Part shown: positions 54,001 through 63,205 of the stretch, piece after piece
Layout of the letters: every line of letters begins with the position of its first letter
How positions within the stretch are numbered: position 1 is the first letter of the stretch
Assembly (NCBI GenBank): GCA_029237695.1
Contig: CM055279.1
Location: forward strand, 5,412,323-5,476,322
Reading direction: 5' to 3'
DNA from: Conchocele bisecta
Lineage: Eukaryota > Mollusca > Bivalvia > Lucinida > Thyasiridae
Length of the DNA: 64,000 nt
Notes under the pieces: model-generated
Told to the model about the DNA's origin: nothing
Database searches by the model: none
What the model saw: the letters and a program-made list of their open reading frames with translations, nothing else
Made by a program: the position numbers and the translations under genes

Positions 54001-55398
54001 ACTGAATGGGCATGTACTTTAATCATGTTAATCTGCACAGGTATTGTCATCGCGCATCTATCAACACTAAACTGTGATAGGTGCACCAGTCCCGTATACA
54101 GGAATTAATTTAGGGTGGTGCATTATCGACGGCGCGAAGGGCTAAACATTTTTGGTTTGCACATCCACGGACAGACCTCGGCAGATTAACCATTTCACCC
54201 CTTTGATATTTTGATACACATGTATGTTAATTGTGCAACCCAATCCAATCATCACAACATGATTTTCAGACCAGTCAATTTATGAACATGGGGTGTTTTT
54301 GTTCTCAAAATTATGAAAATTACTATCAAAAAGTGCAAATCCTGATGAGACGGCTCGTCACGAGCCGGCTCATCTGGATCTACACTTTTTGCCAATATCA
54401 CTGTACAGGCATGTGGTGTTGAAGGTTTAAAGGTTTTATTCTGTGACAAATTCCATGTCGTCTTGTTTCAGAGGTAGAGATTGAACCCCCGCCGCCCGGT
54501 GGTGGAACGGGCAAGGGTGTGCCAGCCACGCCGCGACAGTTAGGTGCCGTGTCTTCGTTCGTGGGCGAGTTTTTCCCGGCGGGCGCCATGCTTATGGCCG
54601 GAGGTGGGATGATGCCAGTCGGAATGATGCCTGGAGGTGGCGGTATGGCAGGATGGCGGTATGGGCATGCCCGGAGGTGGCGGTATGGGCATGCCCGGAG
54701 GTGGCGGTATGGGCATGCTCGGAGGTGGCGGTATGGGCATGCCCGGAGGTGGCGGTATGGGCATGCTCGGAGGTGGCGGTATGGGCATGCCCGGAGGTAG
54801 CGGTATGGGCATGCCCGGACGTGGCGGTATGGGCATGCTCGGACGTGGTGGTATGGGCATGCTCGGACGTGGTGGTATGGTCATGCTCGGAGGTGGCGGT
54901 ATGGGAATGCCCGGAAGTGGCGGTATGGGCATGCCCGGAAGTGGCGGTATGGGCATGCCCGGAGGTGGCGGTATGGGCATGCCCGGAGGTGGCGGTATGG
55001 GCATGCCCGGAGGTGGCGGTATGGGAATGCCCGGAAGTGGCGGTATGGGCATGCCCGGAAGTGGCGGTATGGGCATGCCCGGAGGTGGCGGTATGGGCAT
55101 GCCAGCAGGTGGAGGGATGGGCATGCCCGCAGGTGGAGGAATGATGCCAGGCGGTGGGCAAATGCCCGGTGGAGGAATGCCCGGTGGAGGAATGCCAGGA
55201 GGTGGAATGATGCCCGGGGCAGGCGGGAAAGGCATGGGAGGAGGTGGTATGGTAATGATGCCTATGCCCGGAATGATGCCCGGAGGCGGAATGGGAAAGC
55301 CCGGAGGCGGAATGGGAAAGCCCGCAGGAGGCGGAGCGCCCCCACCGCCGCCGAAGCCGAAGCCGAACCGTGTCCGTGCGAAGCCGAATGCTGCTTGA
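51001..55398 (+). CDS. Secreted Gly/Met/Pro-rich structural protein, three exons found
   Basis: Exons 51001-51069, 51941-52115 and 54472-55398 (or to 55571). Exon 1 is a signal peptide; exon 2 encodes M-G-G-x repeats; exon 3 encodes an acidic Pro/Gly-rich start, then about 20 copies of an eight-residue G-G-G-G-M-G-M-P unit. Splice phases 0 and 1 fit. Extracellular Gly/Met-rich elastomers are known from bivalve hinge ligament (abductin of scallops has Gly/Met repeats), and Gly- or Met-rich proteins occur in shell matrix, so a ligament, shell or similar matrix role is inferred. The repeat type is not one I recognise exactly. Exon 3 changes frame near 54646, so as it stands the downstream repeat is out of frame with exons 1-2. 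This could be a real defect, an allele difference or a sequence error. A splice acceptor just before the ATG (tttcatttcag, ending 50997) implies an upstream 5' UTR exon. Confidence 0.65.
51197..51446. mobile_element. TIR element with internal VNTR, type 3 (intron 1 of Gly/Met gene)
   Basis: TIRs ctacggtggcacagagggg and inverse cccctctgtgccaccgtag. Inside is a 22-bp unit (gcgtgcgcacgcgataggtt) about six times, then one inverted unit at 51368-51405. Same architecture as 38.7-39.5 kb and 46.1-46.6 kb. Confidence 0.8.
51447..51940. other. Intron 1 remainder, nothing recognised
   Basis: No hairpins or coding signals beyond the polypyrimidine acceptor ttgttttcctacctcacag at its end. Confidence 0.4.
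51941..52115 (+). CDS. Gly/Met-rich protein exon 2
   Basis: 58 codons plus 1 nt. Begins [12 protein letters not shown], then M-G-G-x repeats of 12 nt, ends P-P-R-S-M-I-E-V. Acceptor cctcacag, donor g|gtaagc. Confidence 0.7.
52257..52325. mobile_element. MITE-8 half copy (intron 2 of Gly/Met gene)
   Basis: gtggaagactcggtcctacg left end and ccccacccacaca; right half absent. Confidence 0.6.
52340..52800 (+). repeat. Direct repeat R-E, copy 2, split by MITE-1
   Basis: Left part 52340-52468 and right part 52777-52800 match 48860-49045; the MITE-1 copy lies between them. Confidence 0.65.
52469..52776. mobile_element. MITE-1, copy 5 (intron 2 of Gly/Met gene)
   Basis: Left end tagcatatttcaccaag, right end tgatgaaatcggctactg, cacagccattttggctgtg palindrome. 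The unoccupied site is preserved at about 49015-49035. Confidence 0.85.
52801..54180. other. Intron 2 region without recognised gene
   Basis: Somewhat GC-richer than its surroundings. An imperfect duplication (ctctgcctggc(c/t)gccgat) occurs at about 53090-53175 and 53225-53290. Several short open frames on both strands lack domain features; I would not call them genes. It may be an old retrotransposon segment. Confidence 0.4.
54186..54430. mobile_element. MITE-4, copy 4, TTAA duplication (intron 2 of Gly/Met gene)
   Basis: TTAA both sides, ccatttcacccc / ggtgttgaaggt ends, gagacggctcgtcacgagcc core. It ends 41 bp before exon 3, inside the normal branch-point zone. Confidence 0.75.
54472..55398 (+). 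CDS. Gly/Met-rich protein exon 3, repeat exon with frame change
   Basis: Reads in frame from exon 2 as [12 protein letters not shown] and on through [13 protein letters not shown] to about 54645. From there the Gly/Met/Pro frame is +1 (from 54658 G-M-G-M-P-G-G-G-G...) and stops at 55398 after a [11 protein letters not shown] tail. Synonymous changes between Gly codons in the array show that the shifted frame is the selected one. Loss of two G around 54651 would explain the shift. The unshifted frame stops at TAG 54799-54801. Confidence 0.65.
54655..55120 (+). repeat. 24-bp tandem array coding Gly-Met-Pro octapeptides
   Basis: About 19-20 units of ggcatgcccggaggtggcgg + tatg, with c/t, g/a and t/c variants (GGA to AGT, CCC to CTC). 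The unit length is a multiple of three, so every frame repeats with it. Confidence 0.9.
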
Positions 55399-55571
55399 CG
55401 CCGGCTGAACCCCGCCGGAAACTGCCGATCTTTAATATACCCACGCTATCGCATTTCGGATGCTGTGGTTGTGTGGACTGTCCGCCATCTTTAAATCCGA
55501 TGATTTCTCGCATGATCAAATATACAGTCAAGATGACCGGTAAGCCGCCGGTGATCGCAAGGAAAAAGTAG
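55323..55571 (+). CDS. Possible cysteine-rich C-terminus in the unshifted frame
   Basis: In the frame in which exon 3 starts, this stretch is open to TAG at 55569-55571 and reads [14 protein letters not shown], then [20 protein letters not shown] and a basic end. A second indel in gcgcccccaccgccgccg (about 55334-55352) would join it to the Gly/Met repeats. A strong donor sequence g|gtaagc at 55540 could alternatively continue the gene to an unseen exon. Confidence 0.35.
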   Translation, partial: RRRRSAPTAAEAEAEPCPCEAECCLTPAEPRRKLPIFNIPTLSHFGCCGCVDCPPSLNPMISRMIKYTVKMTGKPPVIARKK

Positions 55572-55667
55572 TCCGACAGTTATTACGTTAGACTAGCTAA
55601 TTTCTACCTAAACTACATGCTTTCAAGTTGATACAGGCTGGACATTGTATTAGAATTAGCGCATGAG

Positions 55668-55917
55668 GAATTTAGGAGAGGGGGGGGGGGGGAGTCGGAG
55701 GTTCGATTTCTGAATCCGTATATATATTTCACTGGAAGTTGTCATTTCATCTATGACATGAAATTAGGTCATGGTTAGGTATAATAATATATGTACATGC
55801 GGAACTTAGGAGGGGGCAGGTGGGGTCGGAGGTTCGATTTCAGAATCCGTATATACATTTCACTGGAAGTTGTCATTTCATCTATGAGAACGTGAAATTA
55901 TTTCATGGTTAGGTATA
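55668..55917 (+). repeat. Tandem duplication, about 125-bp unit
   Basis: Two units share gtcggaggttcgatttc, gaatccgtatata and tttcactggaagttgtcatt. The first carries a run of 12-13 G (about 55680). Confidence 0.75.
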
Positions 55918-55927
55918 TACCTGCAGG

Positions 55928-56328
55928 GCTCCAGATAAGGAATTAGTAATTTAGTATTTTCACTCCATCATATCTGAAGCAATTGGGTATTTCAATATTT
56001 TAATTGGGTAAAATAAAATCACACTACTGTTTACACATCAACAGACAGCAATTATTGAATAATTTGCTTCGAAATGAAAACATGTCTTGGCATTTCATTA
56101 GAATTGTCTCCTTGGAGACAATTCTAATGAAATACCAAGGTGTGTTTTCGTGGAAAATAAGAAAAATATGCTATATATGTGGTATTTTTATTGTTTTCTG
56201 TAACATGATAAAGGTACCACAAATTTGTTATTGCTTTTTGATACTCGCTACTTCTGATTTCAATTGGGTTTTTGGCAATTTTAATCGGGTATTTACACAA
56301 ATACGCAGCTTATCTGGAGCTCTGTACC
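55928..56328. mobile_element. MITE-5, copy 2 (full)
   Basis: ctccagataagg at left and cttatctggagctc at right, core attagaattgtctccttgga palindrome, sub-terminal caattgggt motifs. Confidence 0.75.
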
Positions 56329-56445
56329 TGTATAATAATATGTATTGTGTTTGCAGTTCGTGTAGAACCAATCTAGGCTGCACCTTTGCCATTATGATCA
56401 GTGGCTACAGTGTTCGCGGTTCTATCAACGAGCGATCTTGGACCT

Positions 56446-56531
56446 AGTTGCGAACAGTAACTCTTGTAATCTACTCCCGTACCGTCGACGGACGGTACGG
56501 GAGTAGATTTCAAGAGTTACTGTTCGCAACT
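56446..56531. repeat. Hairpin HP-9, copy 2
   Basis: agttgcgaacagtaactctt arms around ctcccgtaccgtcgacggacggtacggg. Confidence 0.75.
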
Positions 56532-56632
56532 ATCTGGGACCCTGCTTATAAATCATTCAAGCGTACTCTCCAAATTCAAACTGGAAAGCAGACATTTGGT
56601 TTTACACCAACAATGAGCACAGCTCAACATCG

Positions 56633-56693
56633 ACCAATTAAACAATCAGATTTTAATTAAACAATCAGATTTCAATTAAACAATCAGATTTCC
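56633..56693 (+). repeat. Short tandem repeat, 20-bp unit
   Basis: Three copies of caattaaacaatcagattt(t/c). Confidence 0.8.
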
Positions 56694-57520
56694 AGCATAC
56701 GCAGCACGATTTAAAAAAAGATTTGATCAGCACGGACCCTGGCATATATCATGAAACAGGCTGGTGATGAAACTGCAACTTGAAAACAGTTATTTGGGGA
56801 CAAGTTAGTTAGTTGGTCAATTACCATTATGATTACTACAAGTGGATCCTGATATTTACTTATTTAAAATACTGATTTACTTCCGATATGTTGTATTTCC
56901 TACCATGTTTTCGGATTTGCCTAATAATAAATGTTTTGTGTAGGCATCAGGATTTGTACTTATACTTGTGGAAGACTCTGACCTATGACATGAAAACTTG
57001 AAGAAAACAATCCAGTGACCCCCACCACCTAGTGTCGTACTGTACTGTTCCTTAGTAACGTTCCCGCTCAGGTGAGCGGGCTAATGTGAGTGGTTTAAAG
57101 GTACATGTCCACTCAGGAGGCACAAAATGTTCTTTATATCAGAGATATCATCGATACATTTTCTGGCGAAATAAACTTTCACTCACCATCAACCCACATA
57201 TTGATTGGCATTGGCATTCATGGGTGGGGTAATGGGATTTGATCAATGCGCATGTCACATGTCCGAATATTCCACATTTGAATGAATACGAATAGTGGTG
57301 ATAATTTCACATTTACACTACTGTTATTACGAACAGTTCGTCTCGTCGTTTCTAAGCCGTCTAGAGACGAAAATTATTTTTCGTATCTACGCAACCTAGA
57401 AACTAAGTAGTGAAATGTATATTCTCATTCTTCGTTTCTCAGTACTAAATCTAGAAGCTTAAAAACGAAAATTAATAATCCTTAGTTTCATTTCTACGTG
57501 CAGAAAAAACGATGCAACGA
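56694..57520. other. Intergenic with repeat fragments
   Basis: MITE-8 half copy at 56966-57060. The stretch 57100-57290 resembles 46800-46880 and 48560-48610 (catgtccactca, gggtaatgggat, cacatgtcc). No gene. Confidence 0.45.
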
Positions 57521-57523
57521 AAG

Positions 57524-57763
57524 TTAACCCTTTCAACACCATATACCTCTATAGAGACAATGTTTGCAAACAGTGCAGATCCAGATGAGCCGGCTCGTAA
57601 CGAGCCGTCTCATCAGGATCTCCACTGTTTGTTAATAATTTTAAACGTCGTACAGATTACCCTTTTAGAAGAATGGGATAATTTGAATGAACAAAATTAA
57701 TGAAATAGCGTGAAACATTGGCATGGAACATCCTATTAAGTTACTTGGTGTTGAAAGGGTTAA
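57524..57763. mobile_element. MITE-4, copy 5, TTAA duplication
   Basis: TTAA both sides, CCCTTTCAACACC / GGTGTTGAAAGGG perfect TIRs, gccggctcgtaacgagccg core. Confidence 0.8.
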
Positions 57764-57849
57764 GGTTCTTATACTTTTTATATGGAATAAATTTTGAATA
57801 AAACACTGTGAACTTGATTGTGTAATTAATTGCCACTATCACAGTGCTC

Positions 57850-58158
57850 CAGAGGCCGATTTCATCAAAATTGCAAAGTATACTTTACTAGCAAAGTATA
57901 CTTTGACGGAGAAATTTTCAATTTTATGATAAATGTATTAATTTTTATTATACTGAATTTATTACATTATCACAGCCAATTTGGCTGTGATAATGTAATA
58001 AATTCAGTATAATAATTATGCATACTTTTAATCATCAAATATATGCAGTTGTTAGTTTTATATGAAAAAATGCATTTCAGGAAAAATAAATTATTACTCC
58101 CTTAAAGTATGCTTTGCTAGTAAAGTATACTTTGCAATGTTGGTGAAATGGGCTACAG
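57850..58158. mobile_element. MITE-1, copy 6
   Basis: cagaggccgatttcatc left end, ggtgaaatgggctacag right end, cacagccaatttggctgtg palindrome. Confidence 0.85.
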
Positions 58159-58465
58159 ATAAGGTGCGTATTGGCGTATTTTACGCACTTATTTCAGCAG
58201 AATGTATATGCATTGATTATCAAAAGTGGGAGTACAAAATACTCACAGCAATGCGACAATACGCAAGTAGTTGTAACAAGTAGTTGAACATTTACTGAGT
58301 TGAGCTACAAAAATGAAACAGTGTTTGTTTTTTGTAGCTCAAACCATTTGTTCCCTATTGAAAAAGGACGACACCCAATAATACATTTGTAAAAGTAAGG
58401 TAGGCATTTAATTTGAAATATGGGGATATAATACTCTTTAGATACAAAACTTATCTGGAGCTCTT
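58153..58465. mobile_element. MITE-5-related element
   Basis: cagataaggtgcgtattgg left end and aaacttatctggagctc right end, different interior (tgtagctcaa motifs). Confidence 0.55.
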
Positions 58466-58559
58466 GCCACAGGTTATAGGAATATTTAATTCAGACCAGT
58501 GCAGTATGAGCGATCGGTTTGGAGCATGAAGAGTAATTTCACCTGGAATGTATTTGTAT

Positions 58560-58831
58560 TATGTTAATTTCCGGACAAATCCAATTGTCACAAAATGATT
58601 TTCAGACAAATCCATTTATGAAAAGGGGGCGTTTTAGATCCAGACGAGCCGGCTCGCGACGAGACGTCTCATTAGGATCTACACTTTTTGCAAGTAATTT
58701 TCATATTTTTAGAACACAAACACCCCCTTATCACAAATGGACTAATCGGAAAATTATGTGTTGATGATTGCATTGGTCGGAAAATTAACATATCAAAATC
58801 CATTCCAGTTACTTAGGGGTGTAAGGGTTAA
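58560..58831. mobile_element. MITE-4, copy 6, left end lost
   Basis: Core gccggctcgcgacgagacg, right end cttaggggtgtaaggg followed by TTAA (58828-58831). Confidence 0.65.
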
Positions 58832-58879
58832 TACATTGATCAGCCCATGATTATCCAGCGCGGTCTGGAAGCCCGGTAT

Positions 58880-59062
58880 CGCATTTTCAAAGTACTCCCC
58901 CTGATAAAAGTACTCCCCCTGATAAAAGTACTCCCCTCGATACACAGACGGGAGTACTTTGAAAATGGCTAGTCGGCCCATTTTCAAAGCACTCCCCTCG
59001 ATACACTGACGGGAGTACTTTGAAAATGGCTAGTCGGCCCATTTTCAAAGTACTCCCCTAAA
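58880..59062. repeat. Clustered tttcaaagtactcccc repeats
   Basis: The motif and its inverse gggagtactttgaaaatgg alternate several times, with two near-identical 80-bp units (ctcgatacac(a/t)gacggg). Confidence 0.7.
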
Positions 59063-59228
59063 GTTTCGATCAATCTACGCAGTTTGTATACGCGTTCAGT
59101 ATATAGGATCAGTGTCTACATTGTTGGGCATTAAGTGCAACTTTCATCATATGTCCTGATATATTCTGAGAGGGGAGTGGTTTGGAAATGGGTATACACG
59201 GCCATTTTAAAGGAACTCCTCTAAATAA

Positions 59229-60391
59229 AACAAGAGGGCCATGATGGCCCTAATTCGCTCACCTGACTCCATGAACACCAGAGGAGAATGTGACATGGAG
59301 TTCATGTTTTAAAAAAATTGTGCTATTTTTAGATGGCGGTCATCTTGGATTAAGCGATGACTCATTTTACAAAATCTGAAAATGCTTCACCCAGCATCGG
59401 CCATGTGGTTCCTGAGAAAAAGACGTTAAAAATCTTGAATAAATGGACCTTTTGGTGGCCATCATGGATGACATAATCATCCGATTCCGACAAATATTGC
59501 ACCAGAGTGATCGCCTCATTGATACCTTCAATTTGATATATGACATGACCATATTCAGTAAAAAATAAAATTTGACCCCAATTTGACCCCACGGGCCACG
59601 CCCATTTTTGACCCCGGGGTCACCATTTTAACAACTGTCAAAGAGAAATGTACATCGATCATTCCTACCAAGTTTCGTCGAAATCTGGCTAGCGGTTCAT
59701 GAGAAGAAGATTTTTTAAGAATTTATGCTATTTTTAGACGGCGGCCATCTTGGATTAGCGATGACCTCCATTTTAACAAATCTGAAAAGGCTTCACCCAT
59801 GGACCATAACTTTTAAGTTTGGCTACCATGGGCCAAGCGGTTCATGTGAAGAAGAATTTTGAATTCTCTAATAAAAGAACAACCTTTTGACCTTTCGGCG
59901 GCCATCTTGGATGACATGACCATCCAATTTCGACAAATAATGTACCAGAGCGATCGCCTCATTGATACCTTCAATTTGATATATGAAATGACTATATTCA
60001 GTCAAAAATAAAATTTGACCCCAATTTGACCCCACGGGCCACGCCCATTTTTAACCCCAGGGTCACCATTTTAACAACTTTGAAAGAGCAATGTACATCG
60101 ATCATTCCTACCAAGTTTTGTCGAAATCCAGTTGGCGGTTCTTGAGAAGAAGGTTTTTTAAGAATTTGTGCTATTTTTAGACGGCGGCCATCTTGGATTA
60201 CGTAATGACGTCATTTTAACAATTTTGTAATCCCCCTACCTAAGGACCATGACCATGAAGTTTGGTGACCATAGGCCCAATGGTTACCGAGGAGAAGACG
60301 TTTGAAAATGTTCACGGACGACGACGACGGACGACGACGGACACATTGCGGTAACAATAGCTCACATGAGCTTCGCTCAGGTGAGCTAAAA
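59229..60391 (+). mobile_element. Dispersed element starting aacaagagggccatgatggc (bivalve type)
   Basis: Left end aacaagagggccatgatggc, cctaattcgctcacctga; right end agctcacatgagcttcgctc + aggtgagc. The ends share the inverted gctcacctga / caggtgagc. The interior holds an imperfect direct duplication of about 420 bp (about 59325-59745 and 59746-60180, both with ggcggccatcttggatta). I associate this sequence with bivalve genomes and transcripts. No coding capacity seen. Confidence 0.6.
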
Positions 60392-60394
60392 AAC

Positions 60395-60660
60395 GAGCAT
60401 GACGATATGACGCATATAATCAGCCTACGCATTTATGGTATAAGATAAGCGTCTACAGTGTTGGTCATTGCTGTGCATTCTTCCGTCGTACATGTACTCA
60501 TGTATGAGATATTGAGGGGGGAGTGTTTGAAAATGGGTATACATTGCCATTTTCAAAGTACTCCCCTAAACAAAATGAACGAGCATGACGATGTGACGCA
60601 TAGAATCAGCCTACGCGTTTATGGTACAAGATAAGCGTCTACAGTGTTGGTCGATGTTGT
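60395..60660 (+). repeat. Tandem host repeat flanking the 59.2-60.4 kb element
   Basis: acgagcatgacgatatgacg ... taagcgtctacagtgttggtc occurs twice (60395 and 60585), and a diverged third unit lies at about 59085-59228. The intact junction cccctaaacaaaatgaacga at about 60567 is the empty form of the insertion site. Confidence 0.65.
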
Positions 60661-61240
60661 GCATACTTCCACCGGCATGGGTGTGTTCCAAATGCTTACA
60701 TGTAGTAAGTGTCCAAACATTGAAGCAATCCATGAAGTAACATTAATGTTATACGATGATGAAGAAACTTGTACATACTTTTTGATGCAAAGAAATGGCT
60801 AAGTGTTTCCGCAAACATGTGAAGATAACAAAAAGGTCAAGGTCATGTTAATGGCGGCATTCATGTGTTCCGAATGATCACATGTACCAAGTGTCCAAAT
60901 ATTGCAGCAATCTGTCCAGTAATATTACAGTTATACCTTGATGATGAAGTTTCTACAAACTTTTGAACATTGCGGACGACGGAAAAAGCGGCGACTATAG
61001 TCGCGCCTTCTGCTATAGCAGGCACAACAAAAACTATGTCATCCCTGAAAATCGCGACGTCATGAATTTTGCCGAATATTACGTCATAATATCCAATGTA
61101 GATTGGTCAGTCGATGCGCCCCACGCCACATTTACGTTCATTCCATCACATACACTGTTTACATGTTGTGTAATAAAACAGTTATTTCATGGTGATTAGG
61201 GGAAGTCAAAACGTATTGCCCCTCGATGTTGTGGAGTACA
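60661..61240. other. Repetitive intergenic DNA, no gene
   Basis: Two diverged units (cacatgta(g/c)(t/c)aagtgtccaaa, gcaatc(c/t)(a/g)t) at about 60675-60780 and 60865-60965 indicate an old direct repeat. Confidence 0.45.
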
Positions 61241-61311
61241 ATTGCCCGGGGCCGAAGAAGGAAATCGTGCATCGGGTCGATGCACGATTTCCTTCTTCGG
61301 CCCCGGGCAAT
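61241..61311. repeat. Perfect 71-bp palindrome
   Basis: Arms attgcccggggccgaagaag... and exact inverse with a 3-nt centre (atcg-ggt-cgat). Confidence 0.9.
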
Positions 61312-61449
61312 AGTAGGTCGGGTCGTCCACATCACCTTGGGGCAATTGTGTTCACTGTTCCCCGAATGACCATGAACTAACGTTATACTGATTACTGTTA
61401 GAGATAAACTACTGTCTGTTTCACTAAAGCTGCCCAAATGTTACGGCTA

Positions 61450-61735
61450 TATAAACAATTTAGAAACTTTTTTTTAATAATATTAAATTAAAGGACAATT
61501 TAAGAATGAAGCTTCTTTTTATTTCGTGAAATTTGGTCAAATATCGATTTTATTGTGAAATAAAAATTTCCCCATATTAAATCCTAATAGACATCTTCAC
61601 AGAGTCTATGGGGATTTAACATGGGGATATTCTTAGAATTTCGGAAATACTGGACTATTTTCCAAATTTAACTTAGATCATTTCCAAACTATCTAGCCAG
61701 GTTTCAGAGTCACTTTCCAATGTTTAGAGGTTTCA
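61450..61735. repeat. Dispersed repeat family R-A, copy 3
   Basis: Contains gggatttaacatggggat, tcgattttattgtga and a short palindrome atagactctgtgaagatgtctat-like pair. See 5110-5425. Confidence 0.5.
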
Positions 61736-61862
61736 CTGTAAATGGCGCATTTGATTATTCTGAGCCATAGTTGTGTGCTGTGCGATCATGAACAGACATC
61801 AGCTGGGATAAATGACCAAGAATCTCATGAAAAATATCACAGGTTTTTATATTTTACACCGG
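61727..61862. mobile_element. Pogo/Tigger-like MITE fragment
   Basis: gaggtttcactgtaaatg and tttgattattctgagccata shared with 48395-48450. Confidence 0.5.
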
Positions 61863-61904
61863 ACACCGCATTGTTACAGATAAATATTTTTCTCCGCGGA
61901 TGGG

Positions 61905-62150
61905 GAAGGTTTTTGTTTTATTGGTGTTTAACGGCATATCAACAGCTAAGGGTCATGTAAGGCCGGGCAAACGGATTCGACCTCGTTTTAACCTGCTGCA
62001 TTGGGGGGGGGGGGGGGATCCCAAAATCAGAACGGAATATTTACATCGAGAAAACATTTATTCAGCCCTGATATTAGAATAACCTAACCGGGTGCCCAGT
62101 CCATACCACACCAGTCACTTGGCCCCTTCCCCTAATGCTCACATAAGGGG
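61905..62150 (+). repeat. Dispersed repeat R-F, copy 1
   Basis: ggtgtttaacggcatatcaa, a G run (62005-62018), tcccaaaatcagaac and ttcagccctgat, all again found at 63480-64000. Confidence 0.55.
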
Positions 62151-62207
62151 TATAACCAGATTCAACAGTCACATACAAAATGCCAAAGACGTCTGTGATG
62201 GCCAAAC

Positions 62208-62464
62208 CAGGGGCCAGTTTCACTAAACTTCTAGTGAAACTTCTTACGACTAAACTGTATGTAAGTGCAAAATTAGGATAGTCTGAAATTTCACATTAAC
62301 AATGTTTTCTTGTAAACAATTATTGGATTTACATTTATTGAGCATAGGCTGCATATGCAGGCTATGCTCAATAAATGTAAATCCATGAATTGAAATTTCC
62401 AGATGATCTTAAATTTGCACTTACGAACATTTTAGTCCTATGATGTTTAGTGAAACGGCCCCCT
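62208..62464. mobile_element. MITE-2, copy 8
   Basis: ggggccagtttcactaaact start, central taggctgcatatgcaggcta palindrome, gtgaaacggcccc end. Confidence 0.8.
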
Positions 62465-62800
62465 GGTATCCAGTCGGAATTCCGGTAAGGACATGAGCCA
62501 CGATCGTTAAATTACTGACCCACAGAGGCATATCTCTAATCTGGACACCCGTGGGGGGGGGGGAGGCGATATATATGTAGTATTAAATAAAGAAGTAAGA
62601 ATATCATTTTCAGTATATATTTCAATTTTTATTAATATTTCAATCCATGATCGACAATTCAGAACATATTTAGTCACCGATAAATGAACATGTTTATCAT
62701 GTGTACAGATGTGCACACTATTAGAAAATGTTTTCCAACAAAATGATCACGGTTTACAGACTTAATATTATAAAACGGTTCAAATGCAAATTACTCATCA

Positions 62801-63205
62801 CGGGCCTGTTTCACTAAACTTTGTACACTAAAATGTTTGTAAGTGCAAATTTAGGATCGTCTAGAAATTTAAATTGATGATTGACATCAGCCTATGCTCA
62901 GCTCAATACATGTAAATCCAATAATTGTTTACAAGAACACATTGTTAACCCTTAGCCTGCTGAATGAAATGTTGTCGTCTGCTGTTTATGATTTATTTTA
63001 GATTTTTCTCATCAAAAACATGCTTTGACAGCACTTTAGAATCATTTCCATTGGAAATGATTCTAAAGTGCTGTCAAACCATGTTTTTATTGAGAAACAG
63101 GACAAAAAAGAACAGCAGACGACAGTTTTCGCGATCAGCAGGCTAAGGGTTAATGTGAAAGCTACAGACTATAATAATTTTGCACTTACAAACATTTTAC
63201 TTAAA
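62801..63205. mobile_element. MITE-2, copy 9, interrupted by MITE-3
   Basis: gggcctgtttcactaaactt start; right part resumes at 63154 (tgtgaaagctacagactat). The right terminus is eroded. Confidence 0.75.
62945..63153. mobile_element. MITE-3, copy nested in MITE-2, TTAA duplication
   Basis: TTAA at 62945-62948 and 63150-63153 around a 201-bp element with perfect 15-bp TIRs CCCTTAGCCTGCTGA / TCAGCAGGCTAAGGG. Core hairpin gcactttagaatcatttcca / ggaaatgattctaaagtgc. Confidence 0.88.

Noticed and set aside
54540..55235. Minus-strand Pro/Ile/Met-rich frame of 231 codons
   Set aside because: Reverse reading of the 24-bp array; it has no start context, no flanking exons and no synonymous-change pattern.
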